From positions 5,823,318 to 5,887,317 of the forward strand of contig NC_132891.1 in the NCBI RefSeq assembly GCF_030463535.1: DNA of 64,000 bases, read 5' to 3'. This document shows, one piece after another, positions 39,056 to 51,710 of the stretch. Position numbers and translations under genes: made by a program. Below the pieces are notes generated by a model that searched no databases, had not been told where the DNA came from, and saw only the letters and a program-made list of their open reading frames with translations. Numbering within the stretch: position 1 is the first letter of the stretch; each line of letters opens with the position of its first letter. The stretch comes from Salminus brasiliensis (lineage: Eukaryota > Chordata > Actinopteri > Characiformes > Bryconidae).

Positions 39056-40136
39056 ATGTTTAGGGTGAGGGTTAGGTAAAGGTTTAAGATTAGAATTAGG
39101 TTTGGGTGTAGTAGTTTAGGTTTAGGTTGATGTGTAAATTATGTTAGATTAGGTTAAGATTAGAATTAGGGTTAGGTGTAGTAGGTTTAGGATTAGGCTG
39201 AGGTGTACATTAGGTTAAATTTAGGTTTGGTAAAGGTTAGAATTAGGGTTAGATGCAGTAGGTTAGGTTTAGGATTAGGCTGAGGTGTATGTTAGGTTAT
39301 GTTAAGGTTAGAATTAGGTTTAGGTGTTGTAGTTTAGGCTTAAGACAAGGCTGAGGTGTATATTAGGTTAAGTTTAGGTTTGGTTAAGGTTAGAATTAGG
39401 TTTAGGTGTAGTAGTTTAGGTTTAAGACAAGGCTAAGGTGAAGGTTAGGTTACATTTAGGTTACATTAAGGTTAGAATTAGATTTAGATGTAGTAGGTTA
39501 GGTTTAGGTTAATGTGTAAATTATGTTAGATTAGGTTAAGGTTAGAAGGGTTAGGTGTAGTAGGTTAGGTTTAGGATTAGGCTGATGTGTATGTTAGGTT
39601 ATGTTAAGGTTAGAATTAGGTTTAGGTGTAGTAGGTTAGGTTTAAGATTAGGCTGAGGTGTATGTTAGGTTATGTTAAGGTTAGAATTAGGTTTAGGTGT
39701 AGTAGGTTAGGTTTAAGATTAGGCTAAAGTGTAGATTAGGTTAAGGTTAGAATTAGGTTTATGTGTTGAAGTTTAGGTTTAAGGCAAGGCTATGGTGAAG
39801 GTTTGGTTACATTTAGGTTAGATTAAGGTTAGAATTAGGGTTAGATGTAGTAGGTTAGGTTAAGGATTAGGCTGAGGTGTATGTTAGGTTAGGTCAAGGT
39901 TAGAATTAGGTTTAGATGTAGTAGGTTAGGTTTAGGATTAGGCTGAGGTGTAAATTAGGTTAAGTTCAGGCTGGTTAAGGTTAGAATTAGGTTTAGGTGT
40001 AGTAGATTCTGTTTAGGTGTATGTTGAGATGTAGGTTAGGTTAAGGTTGTAATTAGGTTTATGTGTGGTGGGATAAGTTGAGGTTAAGGTTAGTTTTAGG
40101 GTTAAGTGTAGTAGGTTAGGTTTAAGTTTAGGTTGA
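39056..40136. repeat. 71-bp TTAGG-rich minisatellite
   Basis: About 1.08 kb of degenerate tandem units. The period is 71 bp where it is clearest (ATGTTAAGG at 39601 and 39672). Typical words are AAGGTTAGAATTAGG, TTTAGGTGTAGTAGG and GATTAGGCTGAGGTGTA. The strand is almost free of C and dense in GTTAGG and occasional TTAGGG, so it resembles interstitial telomere-like DNA but with a much longer unit. It codes for nothing. Confidence 0.92.
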
Positions 40137-40644
40137 TTTCTGCGTGTCTGGGTTACGTCAGTAATTCATGCAGATGCACGACGGTCAGTACATTGTACGA
40201 ATTCTGAAATGATTGTTTGGACACATATGAACACACAGGTTCACACCTAAGACAGATGTCCCTTTTCTGGAATGGGCCAGTGTGGTTGCAGTCTTTCTTA
40301 CCAGAAAGAACAGGAGCGCTTGTTTGGAATGAATATCTGCAGATTGCAGAAAAGATTAGACATATTATGTCGACTATCTAATATTTACACCATTGAGATT
40401 TCCAAACCTGCCTCTAAGCTAAATATGAAGATATTGCTGCAGTCAAGCCAAAAAAAGGTTTATCCACATTTTGGCATAATTTAAATTGTTCTTTACATTG
40501 TGTCAAAATGATGAACCAATAGAAATGCTCCAAAATCTTTTTACATTGACTTCAATTGAAAGTTAGGAAGATTTTATTCCTGTAATTTTAATCCTGTATT
40601 TCCTGTAAAATTGCTGTTTTGAAGATACAATATTTTTGCATAAC

Positions 40645-40930
40645 AAAGATTATACACTGAATAATTGAGTAGGTCCCCCTGTGTCACCACAACAGATCTG
40701 ACCATTCAAGGCATGGACTCCACAAGACCTCTGAAGGTATTCTGTCTGTTCACTGGATGTCCTTTTTAGAGCACTTTTGGTAGGTACTGACCACTGCATA
40801 TCAGAAACACTGCACAAGACCTGCTTGATGTTTTGAAGATGTCTAGCCATCACATTTTGGCTCTTTTCAGCGTGGCTCAGATCCTTTAAACACCAACATC
40901 ACCTTCAAGAACTGACTGTTCACTTCCTAC
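40645..40930 (-). mobile_element. Tc1-type transposon end fragment
   Basis: GAGTAGGTCCCCCTGTGTCA and CAAGGCATGGACTCCACAAG are characteristic of the 3' part of the same Tc1-like element as at 25103-25500. Further along, TTGGTAGGTACTGACCACTG and TCTAGCCATCACATTTTGGC are the complement of its transposase N-terminus, so this copy has a large internal deletion. Confidence 0.65.
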
Positions 40931-40969
40931 CTGATATTTCCATCCCTAAAGGGAAAGTGTGCTGTGTTT

Positions 40970-41275
40970 TCCAGCTTCACAGCTGCTCAGCACTGGGCTG
41001 TGGAACTGTGGGACTGCGTTCTCTGGAGTGATGGACCTCTGTCCAATACCTTTTGGGATGGGTTGGAGTGGAGTTTGTGATCCAGAACTGATCATCTAAC
41101 CTCGCTTCCTGACATCACCGCCTTTCCTAAAGCCGAATGCAATGAAACCCTCACAGCAATGTTCCAACATGTAGTGTAATGCCTTTCCAGAAGAGTAGAG
41201 GCTGTTACTGCAGAAAAGAGCTTGGATGAGAAGGTGTCTACAAACTTTTGCACATTCAGCATATCTGAAAAGGAT
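40970..41275 (-). mobile_element. MITE copy, inverted relative to 42047
   Basis: The text matches the reverse complement of 42047-42340, e.g. GCTCAGCACTGGGCTGTGGA here and the inverse near 42325. It ends in GGTGTCTACAAACTTTTGCA near 41250. The two copies enclose a 0.77-kb spacer. Confidence 0.65.
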
Positions 41276-41723
41276 TTTTCCTGCATCCAACCTCAGTCAC
41301 TATTGATCCCACCACCCACCTTGAGTTCTTTTGCCCTATTCGAGTGCAGCATATCTGTAAATCAGCTTGTCTGGCTCTGTGTAGAGAATGTCAGTGATGT
41401 CAGAATGTCAGAAATATCTCATTCAGGGTAAGAAACCGGATTTGTTGTGAGCTTGAGAATAGCACAATAATCAAGATGGAGAGTGAAAGGGGGCTACGGT
41501 CCTCGGAGCCCGCCACCACTAGAACCTGGGCCTTTCCCATTGAGCCGTACTGAATGATTGATGCAACGACGACTTTAGTTGTGAAGAAAGAGAGCGTGAG
41601 GAAAAAGTGGCAGAAGAAAAGGTCACTCCCGGTGGTGGAGGCTGTCAGGCGGCAGCGCAGGGCTGAGGAGTGATTTAGTATTCGGAGCTGACAGAGCTAC
41701 AGAACGGCAGTAGAACAGGGGAA

Positions 41724-41759
41724 ATGTCAAACAAAACACACACACACACACACACACAG
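41724..41759. repeat. CA microsatellite
   Basis: A CA run of about 11 units at 41736-41757 with short flanks. The open frame starting at its left end is not a gene. Confidence 0.8.
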
Positions 41760-42046
41760 CTCTCCACCATAAATGCTACAGTGACAGTAACAACAAAAAG
41801 TAAACTCACTTGGACGTCCCTATCCAAGCAGAACAAAAAGAGTTACGCAATAAGGGATACGGTAGGGGGACACAGCGGCTCAGTAGCTACGAAAGTTAAC
41901 TTTAAGCAAGACTGAGAACTTCCTGCAGTATTCATTAGCAGTTGACTCAATGATTCTTGATTCTTACACTCAATGAGATATTTCTGTCTAGCTGATTTAC
42001 AACTACAGCACTCGAAACGTACAACATTTGGGTGGTGGGATCAATC

Positions 42047-42340
42047 GTGTTCAGATACGCTGAATTTTCAGATACGCTGAATGTGCAAGAGAGTTTGTAG
42101 ACACCTTCTCCTCCAGGGGTTTTCTAAAATCAGGGGAATGAATAGAGAGTCTGTCCCCCTTTTCTGCAGTAACAGCCTCTACTCTTCTGGGAAGGCTTTA
42201 CACTAGATGTTGGAACATTGCTGTGAGGGTTTCATTGCATTCGGCAAACTCCACTCCTACTCAACCCAAAAGGTATTGGATGGAGGTCCATCACTCTAGA
42301 GAACACAGCTCCACGGCTCCACAGCCCAGTGCTGAGTAGA
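42047..42340 (+). mobile_element. MITE copy
   Basis: It carries GTTTGTAGACACCTTCTCC near its left end, then CAGTAACAGCCTCTACTCTT and CATCACTCTAGAGAACACAG, all matching the inverse of 40970-41275. The start TTCAGATACGCTGAA is locally duplicated. Confidence 0.65.
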
Positions 42341-42417
42341 TTATACTAGTAGCTGGAAAAACAGCAGACTTTGAATTCACTGTTTTTATAATGACAAAAC
42401 CCAACACACTTACATAT

Positions 42418-42780
42418 ACAGTGATTAGCCATAACATTAACACCACCGACAGGTAAAAGTATATATATAAAGAAATGAAAGAAATATTGACAGTGGCTTC
42501 ATCTGTCAAGGGGTGGATATATTAGGCAGCAAGTGATCAGTCTGTTCTTGTGGGTGACGACGGTGTTAAAATGAGGAAAAATGGGCAAGCAGAAGAAGTT
42601 ATGATGGCTAGATGACTGGGTCAGAACCTCCAAAACATCAGGCAGGTCTTGTGGGGGTTTTGTGGTATGCAGTGGTCAGTACCTACCAAAGGTGCTTGAA
42701 GAAAGGACAGTAATGTCAGGGTCATGAGCACCCTAGGCACCTTAGGCTCACTGATTGACAGATACGGGATTAGCAGCTTT
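42418..42780 (+). mobile_element. Tc1-type transposon 5' fragment
   Basis: It opens with GATTAGCCATAACATTAACA, the terminal repeat of the family. TATTAGGCAGCAAGTGATCA and then transposase N-terminal text follow (ATGATGGCTAGATGACTGGG, TATGCAGTGGTCAGTACCTA). Many small deletions break the frame. The sequence leaves the family at about 42780. Confidence 0.75.
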
Positions 42781-43379
42781 AGGTAATGTTCACATCGACC
42801 ATTAGAACTGGGGAAGATGTGATTTTGAGCATGTTGTGATTGTTGGTGTCAGAAGGGGCTGGTTTGAGTCTCTAGATAGTCTCAAGAGTTGCTCAGAATG
42901 GTGTAATAAGGAAAACATATTCAGTGAGTGGCAGTTCTGCAGACAGAGACACGTTGTTGGCTAATTGTTACTGCTTTTGCCCACTGGATAGCAGCCATAG
43001 CTAAACAAGATTTATTAGGTAAGACTTATTTGAGTCAGACCAACCTCCAAGCTGTTAATCAGTCTTTATGATATCTGTACGACCAAAATCTGAAAACCTC
43101 CAGGAGTCGATCCTTCAGATATCTGTGCTAGCAAAATATGAACCTTTTAATATATAAAATATGAACATTTTCTGCACCCTAAGTGAGGAAGAGCACCAGA
43201 GTTAGAAAGCGTGTGAAGTAGCCGTAACTGACCAAAAGTTACTGTACCCAAATTGGGAAAGATAATCAGGAGTCCACATCGAACAGCAGCCATTCCCAGC
43301 AAACTATGAGTGGAAGATACGTTGAACTGCAGCTGTAGCTTTACCTTACTTTGAGGTAATGCCAACCTCTAAGATTTGG

Positions 43380-43835
43380 CCCAGAATACATCTCAGATTT
43401 GTTTAGAGATTATAAACCCATTAGATCTCTCAGACCCACAGACTCGGGTCAGCTGGTCGAGCCCAGAGTCCAAACTAAACATGGCGAAGCAGCATTTAGC
43501 CGTTATGATTGCGTTCTGGTTTTTGCACTTTATTTTTATTGCACTTTAGTAAGCCATAATAAGCTCATTTTAACTTTATTTTAATTTATTATTTTATTAC
43601 TACATACTTGGGGGGGGCGTTTTAAGTGGTTCTATTGTTTATTTGTTTGTTTGTTATTTTAAAGCACTTTATCTCTTTGGTCTTAATTTTCTGTTCTTTT
43701 AATAGTAACATAGTAACAATAGTTGGGAAAAGGCTAGAATGTTTTTAAATGTTTGTATTTTTTCTTTATCTAAAGCACTTTGAATTGCCACTGTGAATGA
43801 AAGGTGCTATACAATTGAACTTGCCTTGCCTAGAA
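43380..43835 (+). mobile_element. LINE 3' end fragment
   Basis: The plus-strand frame reads IRSLRPTDSGQLVEPRVQTK followed by HGEAAFSRYDC, a decayed C-terminal motif of fish LINE reverse transcriptases. After it the sequence continues to a typical 3' tail (AAAGCACTTTGAATTGCCAC, AAGGTGCTATACAATTGAAC near 43800). It is 5'-truncated and inactive. Confidence 0.7.
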
Positions 43836-44514
43836 TTGTCTTGCATAAGCTGTTATGGACAGTGACAATATCCTCCCATTTAGCTTAGAGGTCCTATTTT
43901 TATATATATCCATGTTTCCTAATTTCTACCAATCACTATTACTGTAAAAAAACAAGCCAAGCTTTTTAACAGATTTATTCAAACCTGGCCTTTATAAACA
44001 TATACTGCGAGCTCCAGGCTGTACAATTGGTGCACTTTGCCTGCCTTATGCAATCACATCGTCCGTCTGACTGGTGTGTGCACATCAGTGCATGACAAAT
44101 GTCATGCATGACTAATCTTTTTTTGAAGAAATAGATCTAACTGAATTTACCGGGTTTGACCTGCCGGCTGTGCTTGCCGGCTTCCACGTGACAGCAAGTT
44201 TGCAGAATTGTGACCTGAAGCTGCCTCTGAAATTGGAATGACAGTAAAAGAACATGGCTGATTTAAGAACGCAAAAAAACGGTGTAGGAGAGATGTAGGA
44301 TGTTTCCTACATGACGATGGCTGCTGTTACTCTTTAACATTGCCATTCGTTTGATCGTTGATCGTGTTCTAGATAGCGGTGTGTCACAAAGTCAGAAATC
44401 ACATAAACAAGTCTGGTTTAGGCTACCTTACAAGCTAACAGACCTTAAACATGTCTCGGACGATGGCTGATCCACTACATTCAGGCTGAATAAAACTTTA
44501 ACGCTAAAACTGTG

Positions 44515-44995
44515 AATATCATGTTCTACCACATCCCAAAGGTTTTCTACTGGGTTCAAATCCGGTGACTGGGAAGGCCACTAAATAACACTGAACTCTT
44601 GTCATGTTCATGGAACCAGTCTGAGAAGACTTTTGCTTTGTGGCCTGGTGCATCATCATGCTGGAAGTAGCCGTTAGGAGATGGGTACATTGTGGCCGTG
44701 AAGGGATGCACAGGGTCAGCAATAATACTCAAATAGGCTGAAGCATTCAAGACATGATTGACTGGTATTAAAAAGCTCAAAGCGTGCCAAGAAAACGTTC
44801 CCCACGCCATTATACCACTACCTCCACCAGCCTGGATTGTCAACACAAGGCAGGGTGGATCAATGGATTCGTGTCTCCAATCATTAACTGTGCAGGTTTG
44901 GTGAGCTTGTGTGCTACCCACTGCAGCCTCAGCTTTCTGTTCTTAGCTGAAAAAAGTGGAACCTGACCTCATCTTCTGTTGTTGGAGCCCATCAG
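44515..44995 (-). pseudogene. Tc1 transposase C-terminal half, decayed
   Basis: The minus strand encodes GGGSGIMAWGTFSWHALSFL, then VNHVLNASAYLSIIADPVHP and NGYFQHDDAPGHKAK. These are the catalytic-domain hallmarks of Tc1-like transposases, including the second acidic residue within the HDDAP motif. The frame breaks after FSGLPSHRI (44556), where the family normally continues to SPDLNPIEHLWD. The 5' half and terminal repeats are not seen, so it is inactive. Confidence 0.82.
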
Positions 44996-45779
44996 CCTCA
45001 AAGTTTCACGTCATCCTTAAAAGTCGCCATTCTGATGTTTGATATGAACATGTGATATGAAGCTGCCACCCTAAATATTCTAAACGATAAAAAAGTAAAC
45101 CATACCATCCAAAAATATTAGATATGGGTAGGCCTATAAGGTAAAGTTGCACTCAATGCAAAACAGAGGCCATTTTTAATAATATAGCAGGCACAATACA
45201 GCATGCCATTGTAAATCTTTAGGTATTACACAGGTGCTGTGTATTTACCTCATAACATATTTATTTACTTGTTCTTCTGCAGACCTCTATCCTACAGTAA
45301 ACTCTAATCTTCTTCCAAAGAAGTGTAAGACATCTGAATATTTGGCCAGATTTCCACTTACAGATTAAGACTAATAATGGGTTAAATTTGAGCATTTATG
45401 GGGATTCTCCACCGAAAAGTAGTCCCAGACTAAGCGTAATCTGGCCTTTTGCAAACCAGACCAACCCACTTATTGTCTTAAAAGAAGACTGGCAATGGAG
45501 GATGATGTGATTAAAGTGAAAGGCTTTGTTTCTGAGAGTGAAACAGTTCAGCGAGGCTTTTTTGGGCCACGTCCCCTGCGGCATGTCGGCAGACTCTTGA
45601 TTTTGTATAACATCTGTCAGCACTGCATTAAAAATACCAATCACTTATGGGACTTCAAGCTGTCAGACGGTGTTGTAGTACAACAGATTGTTTTAACAGT
45701 GGACTGCTGAGGCTATTTCCTTTCTCCTTATATTCACATATAATTACACTTCAGACTGGGTTTACTGTAGATACACTGG

Positions 45780-45836
45780 GTGCACTGTATGCATTCATTA
45801 GAGGTGTGTCCACAAACATTTGGACATATAGTGTAC
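45780..45836 (+). mobile_element. MITE right terminus
   Basis: TTAGAGGTGTGTCCACAAAC and GGACATATAGTGTA form the right end of the 20500 family; the rest of the element is absent or unrecognisable. Confidence 0.6.
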
Positions 45837-46122
45837 TGTGAACTTATAACACTTTTGTCTCTTCACTGAAAAAAAAACATTTTTTAACATTCATAACAGT
45901 CTTGACTCATTTTATTTGATGCCCCCCAAATTTGACACAAACCCAACTAACTAGAGAAAGCTTTTTAACGCTAAACACAACGACCAACTCAGGAGAATAT
46001 GGAAGCAAGGCTAAAAAGATAATGCTAGGCCATCCAGAGAAGGGAGAAGGCCCAGGGGACCACAGGGAGTCCAGTGAAGCAAGCAGGTGCTAGGCTAAAA
46101 GCTAGGCTTGTGAAGCTGCATC

Positions 46123-46497
46123 TACAACCCCAATATGGTCAAAAGTATTGAGACACCTGCTCATTCATGATTAAAAACAAGAGTTTCTCCTGCTTTTGTT
46201 GAAGTAGCTGTCTCTACTGTCCAGGGTAGAAGGCTTTCTACTAGACTTTTTCACATTTGATCACATTCATCAAGACCTCATATCAGCCACACTTCACTCA
46301 GAACGGGATGGAGCACCAACCATCATTCCAGAGAGCACAGTTACCACTGATCCGCAGCTCAATGTTGGGGGGGCTTTATACCCCTCTAGCCCACACTAGG
46401 CATTAGGCATTAGGCAGGTTGCCAATAAGTTCATGTTTATTATCTGTTCTGGAGAGTCCTATTCTATTGGCAATGCTTCTCTACAGGGATCAGACAA

Positions 46498-46530
<33 letters not shown>

Positions 46531-46615
46531 TTACACACCTGTCAGCAACGGGTGCATCACAACCATTTGAAAGCAATCAGAAGAGGTGTCCACAAACATT
46601 TGGACATATAGTGTG
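46123..46615 (+). mobile_element. MITE, nearly complete
   Basis: It begins TACAACCCCAATATGGTCAA with AAAGTATTGAGACACC and ends TTTGGACATATAGTGTG. It is longer than the 20500 copy because of a GT run at about 46500-46528. It has no coding capacity. Confidence 0.75.
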
Positions 46616-46619
46616 CTTA

Positions 46620-48520
46620 CTATTTATACATCAAAGAACTACTTAAAATACTCAAAATGCAAAATCAAAATACTCAATATTTTATAATAGAATATTCTAA
46701 TAATAATTCTAATAATTATTAAGACATGTCCCGGACATGGATTAATTTCCAATGGTGACACACCATTCACACAGCGATTTAGTCCCAGACTAGGCTTGAT
46801 CCATGTCTAAGAAACCAGCCTAATAGCCTAATAATGGCCTAATAACATTTTTTGTAATCAGTGGCTTATTAAGGTCCAAACTGGCCACTATATTGCTGAG
46901 TACTGTCTCAGCAGCATTATTAAGAAAGCAATGTTACGTAATTCTCAACTGCTTGAGTGTGTGTGCGTTAGAGGGCAGTTGGGGCATCCTGCCATCAGTG
47001 ACCTCAAGTTTGAGCATGGGTGCACTCAAATGAGGACAGTGTGCAGAAAAGAGTTGCGCTTATTCACAGCAAAAAAGACTAGAAAGCTGCTGGAGGAAGA
47101 GAGCGTGCATCATGCAAAAATGCAGGTGGAGGTCTTTTGTCCTGCTTTATTAGATTACCGTCTGTGCTGAAAAATGACCGTCACAAAATATGACACAACC
47201 CAGCCGTCATTTTTTTAAATGAACGATACAGAAATCTGTGTTATTCAATTACAATGACCAGAGAGGTCAGTGACAGCAGAGAAATGGGCCTACTAGCTTC
47301 TGCTCCCGTATTTACAGATTTTTATATCAATAATATAATTTAATAGACAAATTTAATACAGGAACATTACAGTGACTGGTGATAGCAATGGAAATATTGG
47401 CATAATGGTAAAAGAATGGGGTGCCATTAAAGACCCTCTAGATTTCCACCACATCTGTCACATGTTGGAAGATGCCTCGGCATTAGACGAGAGGCACCGC
47501 TCTGTCCAGCCACTGGACTTATTCATTTATCCTTGCCCTAATTAACTCAAGCTGTTTAATGCAGTTGTTTGTGAATCTGCAGTCTGTAGGGATGTCTGTG
47601 TGTGTGTGTGTGTTTTCTCTCTGTCCATTCCCCTGACTTTCCTCCACAGCCAGCTCTCCAGTCCCACGAGCCTCGGCCTTCGACAGAGCATTTGGGAGCA
47701 ACAGCTGCAATACCTTTCCATCAGAAGCGGGACAGGACGTCCCCTGGCTCCAATGGCGTGCGAGGAACAGGAAGCGACAGGCGCTCCCCCTGCCTTGCCT
47801 CCCGTTCTGTTCGGCCCACCGCCTCTAAAACATGATTGACAGCGAAAGGCATTCGAAGCACAGCCGCACCATGGCACATCCCCAGTGTTTGTACAACAGA
47901 CAAAATATTGCATAACTAGACTGCAATGGGAATTGACAGCCTGAGCTACAGGCAGAATATTACAATAATAGACTTCCTCTGTTGCCCTCATGTAGAGCTT
48001 TGTGCAGCGCAATGGCCGTCAGAGGCAGGTTAGCGGTGACATGAGATAAGTGACCGAAAACGTTTTTTCTGTTTTTGTCCATCGTGCAGTCACGTTCTGG
48101 CCCAAATGTGAGTTTGGGGGGAAAAGAAAACAAAAACTACATAAGAACCTATATAAAAAATATAATTCTGCAATAATACACTCGAGGTCGCAGTGCAGTC
48201 CAGCAGAAACATTTTAAAAATCCAATAAAAGCTTTTATAAAGATATATGAGCAATATCAGGATATTGAGGTAATAACTTTTTATTGTTTGTTTATTTATT
48301 TATTTATTTTTCATTTGCACAATATACAAGAGAATGAAGTGAACTAGGCAGTACAACATAATGGGGCGGGAAACCATTGAAAAACTTTGAAAAAAGTTCT
48401 TTAGAACATCAAAAAGGCTTAATTAAATATCATCAAAGAACCATTTCTACCAATGGTGATTAAAATGACCATTGAAAAAAACTAATTCTTTGGTTACAAA
48501 TGCCATAAGAATTGCGTTGA
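46620..48520. other. Gene-free intergenic DNA
   Basis: No exon could be supported. The part 47630-47870 is GC-rich, open in several frames and unlike the surrounding AT-rich DNA, so it may be a conserved non-coding element or an unrecognised exon. A GT run lies at 47597-47612. Confidence 0.35.
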
Positions 48521-48529
48521 CTGTACACG

Positions 48530-48990
48530 GTGTTGGTGTGTCATTGCTAAATGTCGTAATGTCGACATGCTCGGCTCGAAACGCACAAAAGTCATGTACA
48601 AGTCTTTTAATTAATCATAGGTGTGTTTGTTTTGGGCGTAACGTGCCATAATAAACCAATCAGTGTGTCTTTCACCATCCCTTTAAGAGCCAGGTGCGGT
48701 CGGTCTGACTTTGGCGGGTTGCTATTTCATTGGTGTAAAGCGTGAGGGGGTGTACGAGCGTCAGGGTGCACACGCCTGTGTTGACAATTCACTGCCAAGA
48801 TAGCAACGACCGTCTGACTGTTGACGTCTGCCTAGGCTGTTTTCAGTCAGTGAAGCTCCTCCTGTGTTTTCCGTTGCCAAGATACACAGCAATACACCAG
48901 AAATGTACCTGAACACACCTTATTTCAAGACCACCACGCCCATCAGCGTAGATATATTCACAAGCAGCGCTGCTGTTTAAACGACGCAGA
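48530..48990. mobile_element. Probable dispersed repeat, family unknown
   Basis: Text such as CCAATCAGTGTGTCTTTCAC, CATCCCTTTAAGAGCCAGGT and GTTTTCAGTCAGTGAAGCTC looks like a dispersed teleost repeat I have met before, but I cannot name the family or its ends. It codes for nothing visible. Confidence 0.35.
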
Positions 48991-48999
48991 CGTAAGCTG

Positions 49000-50275
49000 G
49001 GAAAATAGACTGTTGGCAGGATGGAAGATAGCAATGAGTATCGCAACACACCTTGCGCAGGTTTAAAGATAGGGCCCCTGGGTCTTCTCAGGAATCAAAG
49101 ATGACATTTATATGTACAGTTTCTTTACAATTCTTATTGCTTTTTAAACCCCCTGTTTCTGTTATTTACACTGTTAAAGAGATTACTGCCAAACTCGTGA
49201 TAGGAACCAGGAATCTGTGTCTACAACACAAATATAGCCATTTTATTCACTGATCTAAAAGCATCAGTTTTATATGGAATGTAATAATAATAAGCTCATA
49301 ATAACACAAAAACAATTAACAAAATAGTGGTTATTTGCTCTACAAAGCCATTTTGCCTCTTTCTCCTTTCTCTTTTTTCCCTTTCATAGATATAAGGGCT
49401 CTTTATTGACTGTGACGCTATGTGAACAGCCCTGTCAGCGAGGTGGCACTGGTGGTGTCAGGATCCCTACAGAGCAGTTTTGACTCCTTGCTGATTCCAT
49501 GTCCTGCTGAAATGAGGTCACTCCAAGGCCACAATAACCAAAAAAAAGCATCACTACCGTTTTGTGAGCACTTAACTGTCCAGATAATGTATTCTGAGCC
49601 ATGGGGATAAAAGAGCTCCTCAAGGTTCTTCAAAGCTCAGCGGAGTTCAGGTTGACAGTGGATTTGCCTGGTGGGGTGTGTGCAGAGATGTGTGTGTGTG
49701 TGTTTGGGGAGAACTGAGGTTCTTGGTGACCTTTCCAAGAAGAATTTCTTAACTTCTGCTGAAAAATTGTTTATTCATGTTGTGTTATGTCATAGTGATT
49801 TCAATCAACCTGAATATAATTAAACAGCAGCTTCAGCAGCATGCTCGTAATTAGCAATGCAATCACAGCTGGGCAGAAAACGGAGCGATGAATCTATTTC
49901 ATATTAAAATATGCGTGTTTTGATTCATTTAAGACGTGTTATACAAGTTCTTGCTTCTCCCTGGCACCTTCTGAGGCGTGGATGGAAGAGGTGGGAGGAA
50001 AATGTATAATTATACTGGAAAAACCTCAGTATTCTTTGTGGATTTTAAGCAATAGTGTTAAAGCAGCTTTATGTGAGGAGTTGTATTTCTTGCTCCCGGG
50101 CAGAAAGTGGAATTTGTGCTTTAAGCCACTATTACCGAAGTCCATGCTTACAGACATTTCTAAGAGACACGCTAAGAGATAGAGAACCGTCCCTAACGGT
50201 AAAAGAAGCATGTGGGCTGAGGCGGTAGAGTAATATCACAGGAGTTTATGCAAATTTAATTGTAATTTAAGTGTA
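49000..50275. other. Gene-free intergenic DNA
   Basis: No supported gene. The stretch 49420-49630 is open on both strands for about 60-70 codons but has no recognisable similarity, start context or splice sites that would make it an exon. Confidence 0.35.
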
Positions 50276-50277
50276 AT

Positions 50278-50462
50278 TGTGTTCCTGTTATATAGGTGGT
50301 GGTTGCTAAGGTGTTGCTAGGTCGAGGTAGAGGGGTGTCCAGAACTTTTGTCCAAAATGTAGGGTGCCAAAACCTTTGCTCAAACATGAAGCTCATTCAA
50401 TTTGTCTGGCTAATAGAGCGGTGTGCATAGGTGTCCACAAACTTTAGCCCAAAAGATGTTGA
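50278..50462 (+). repeat. Dispersed repeat, first copy
   Basis: GTGTTCCTGTTATATAGGTG, TAGGGTGCCAAAACCTT and AGCTCATTCAATTTGTCTGG recur with variation at 52085-52250. The unit ends with GGTGTCCACAAACTTT-type text. Confidence 0.65.
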
Positions 50463-50569
50463 CTTTCAGAGTTGCAGCCTGACCGAGAGTTGTAGATGGA
50501 CTCATTTTTTGAGTTATTGATCCATTGGCAGAAGAAGCCAATAGATAATAATTACCCCAAAGCCAAAAC

Positions 50570-50698
50570 CAGGGCAGAAAGGGTTAGGGGCCTTGCTCAA
50601 GGGTCCAACAGTGGCAGCTTCGCAGATCTGGGTATCAAACCTACAACCCTGTGATCAGTAACCCATTGCTCTAACCACTAAGCCTCCACAGCCCCTTT
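50570..50698 (-). mobile_element. tRNA-derived SINE, inverted
   Basis: The minus strand reads GGTTAGAGCAATGGGTTACT then a B box (GGTTTGATACC) and CTGCCACTGTTGGACCCTTG. It is the reverse orientation of the family at 551. Confidence 0.7.
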
Positions 50699-51710
50699 GG
50701 TGAGCCTGGTCCAAGAGCATTGCTCAAGAACAGATACAATGTTCCTTACTGTGTACTTCAGACATAAAGTAATCCTCAGCAACTACAAGCATATTATATC
50801 CGACAGCAGCTGATTAGAGTTGATGGAGCTGTAGTTGAGGATCACTCTCGGCCTCGGAGGAAGAGCTAAATGGGGGGCTAAATGTATCACATGCTGCTGC
50901 CCTCTTTCTGACACTTATGATTCTAAGACCCTACTAATCCCTGGACAACTGTAGATGGGTCATTGTTTTAATAAAGCAGTTTTGCATGGGTTTTAAGCTC
51001 GGTCATCCTAACCCCCCACTCTGCGGCTGAAGGGTTTAGCTATGATGAACATCAAGCACACTAGCCCACTGTGGCGTTCCTGTCGGGCATACTGCTGCAA
51101 CGAATAAATGACAATTCTCTCAAAATAGAAAGCTGAGAGCCTGACAGAGAGACAAATAGGAGGTCAGTTTATGGCGCTGTTTTAGTGGAGTGTTAGCAAA
51201 CACATTGGAGAAGACTGTGTTGTACAGCCTTGTTTGACAGGTGGCAGCAGTTGCTAGGCCACAGTAGAAGATCTAGAAGATTAAAGGCAGGTAAAGGAGA
51301 AGATGTTGCTAACAGTGAATGAATGAGAATAGCCAGCTGTTAGCATTATGCAAATACCATCATGCTAATTCCTACCTACTGCACTCCTTTTCTGTCAGCA
51401 TGTTAGGTCAGCTAGACCTCTAAGGTCAGTGTTGTTATTCTGTAGTTGCCATCGTGCAAATACTGTAATTTCAAATATTAGCAGTTTTCCAAATGGTACA
51501 TGTCTCGCCAGACATCAGTAACAAGCCTACACTCATGCATAGAAATGGCACTGCAAGAGAGTTAGTCTAATCCTAACCTTCAGCTCTACTACTGTGCCTT
51601 ATTTTTAATAAACAGGAATTGTGGTCAATATATTTTGGCTTATTTGTCAATTAACTAAAAAATCTAGATAAAATAAAGATGGACTTAATATTTAATTAAT
51701 ATTTTATTTC

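Noticed and set aside
39056-40136. True chromosome-end telomere array
   Set aside because: The unit is 71 bp and degenerate with few exact TTAGGG words, and genes lie on both sides.
44556-44921. Functional transposase gene
   Set aside because: Only the C-terminal half is present and the frame is broken before the last catalytic region.
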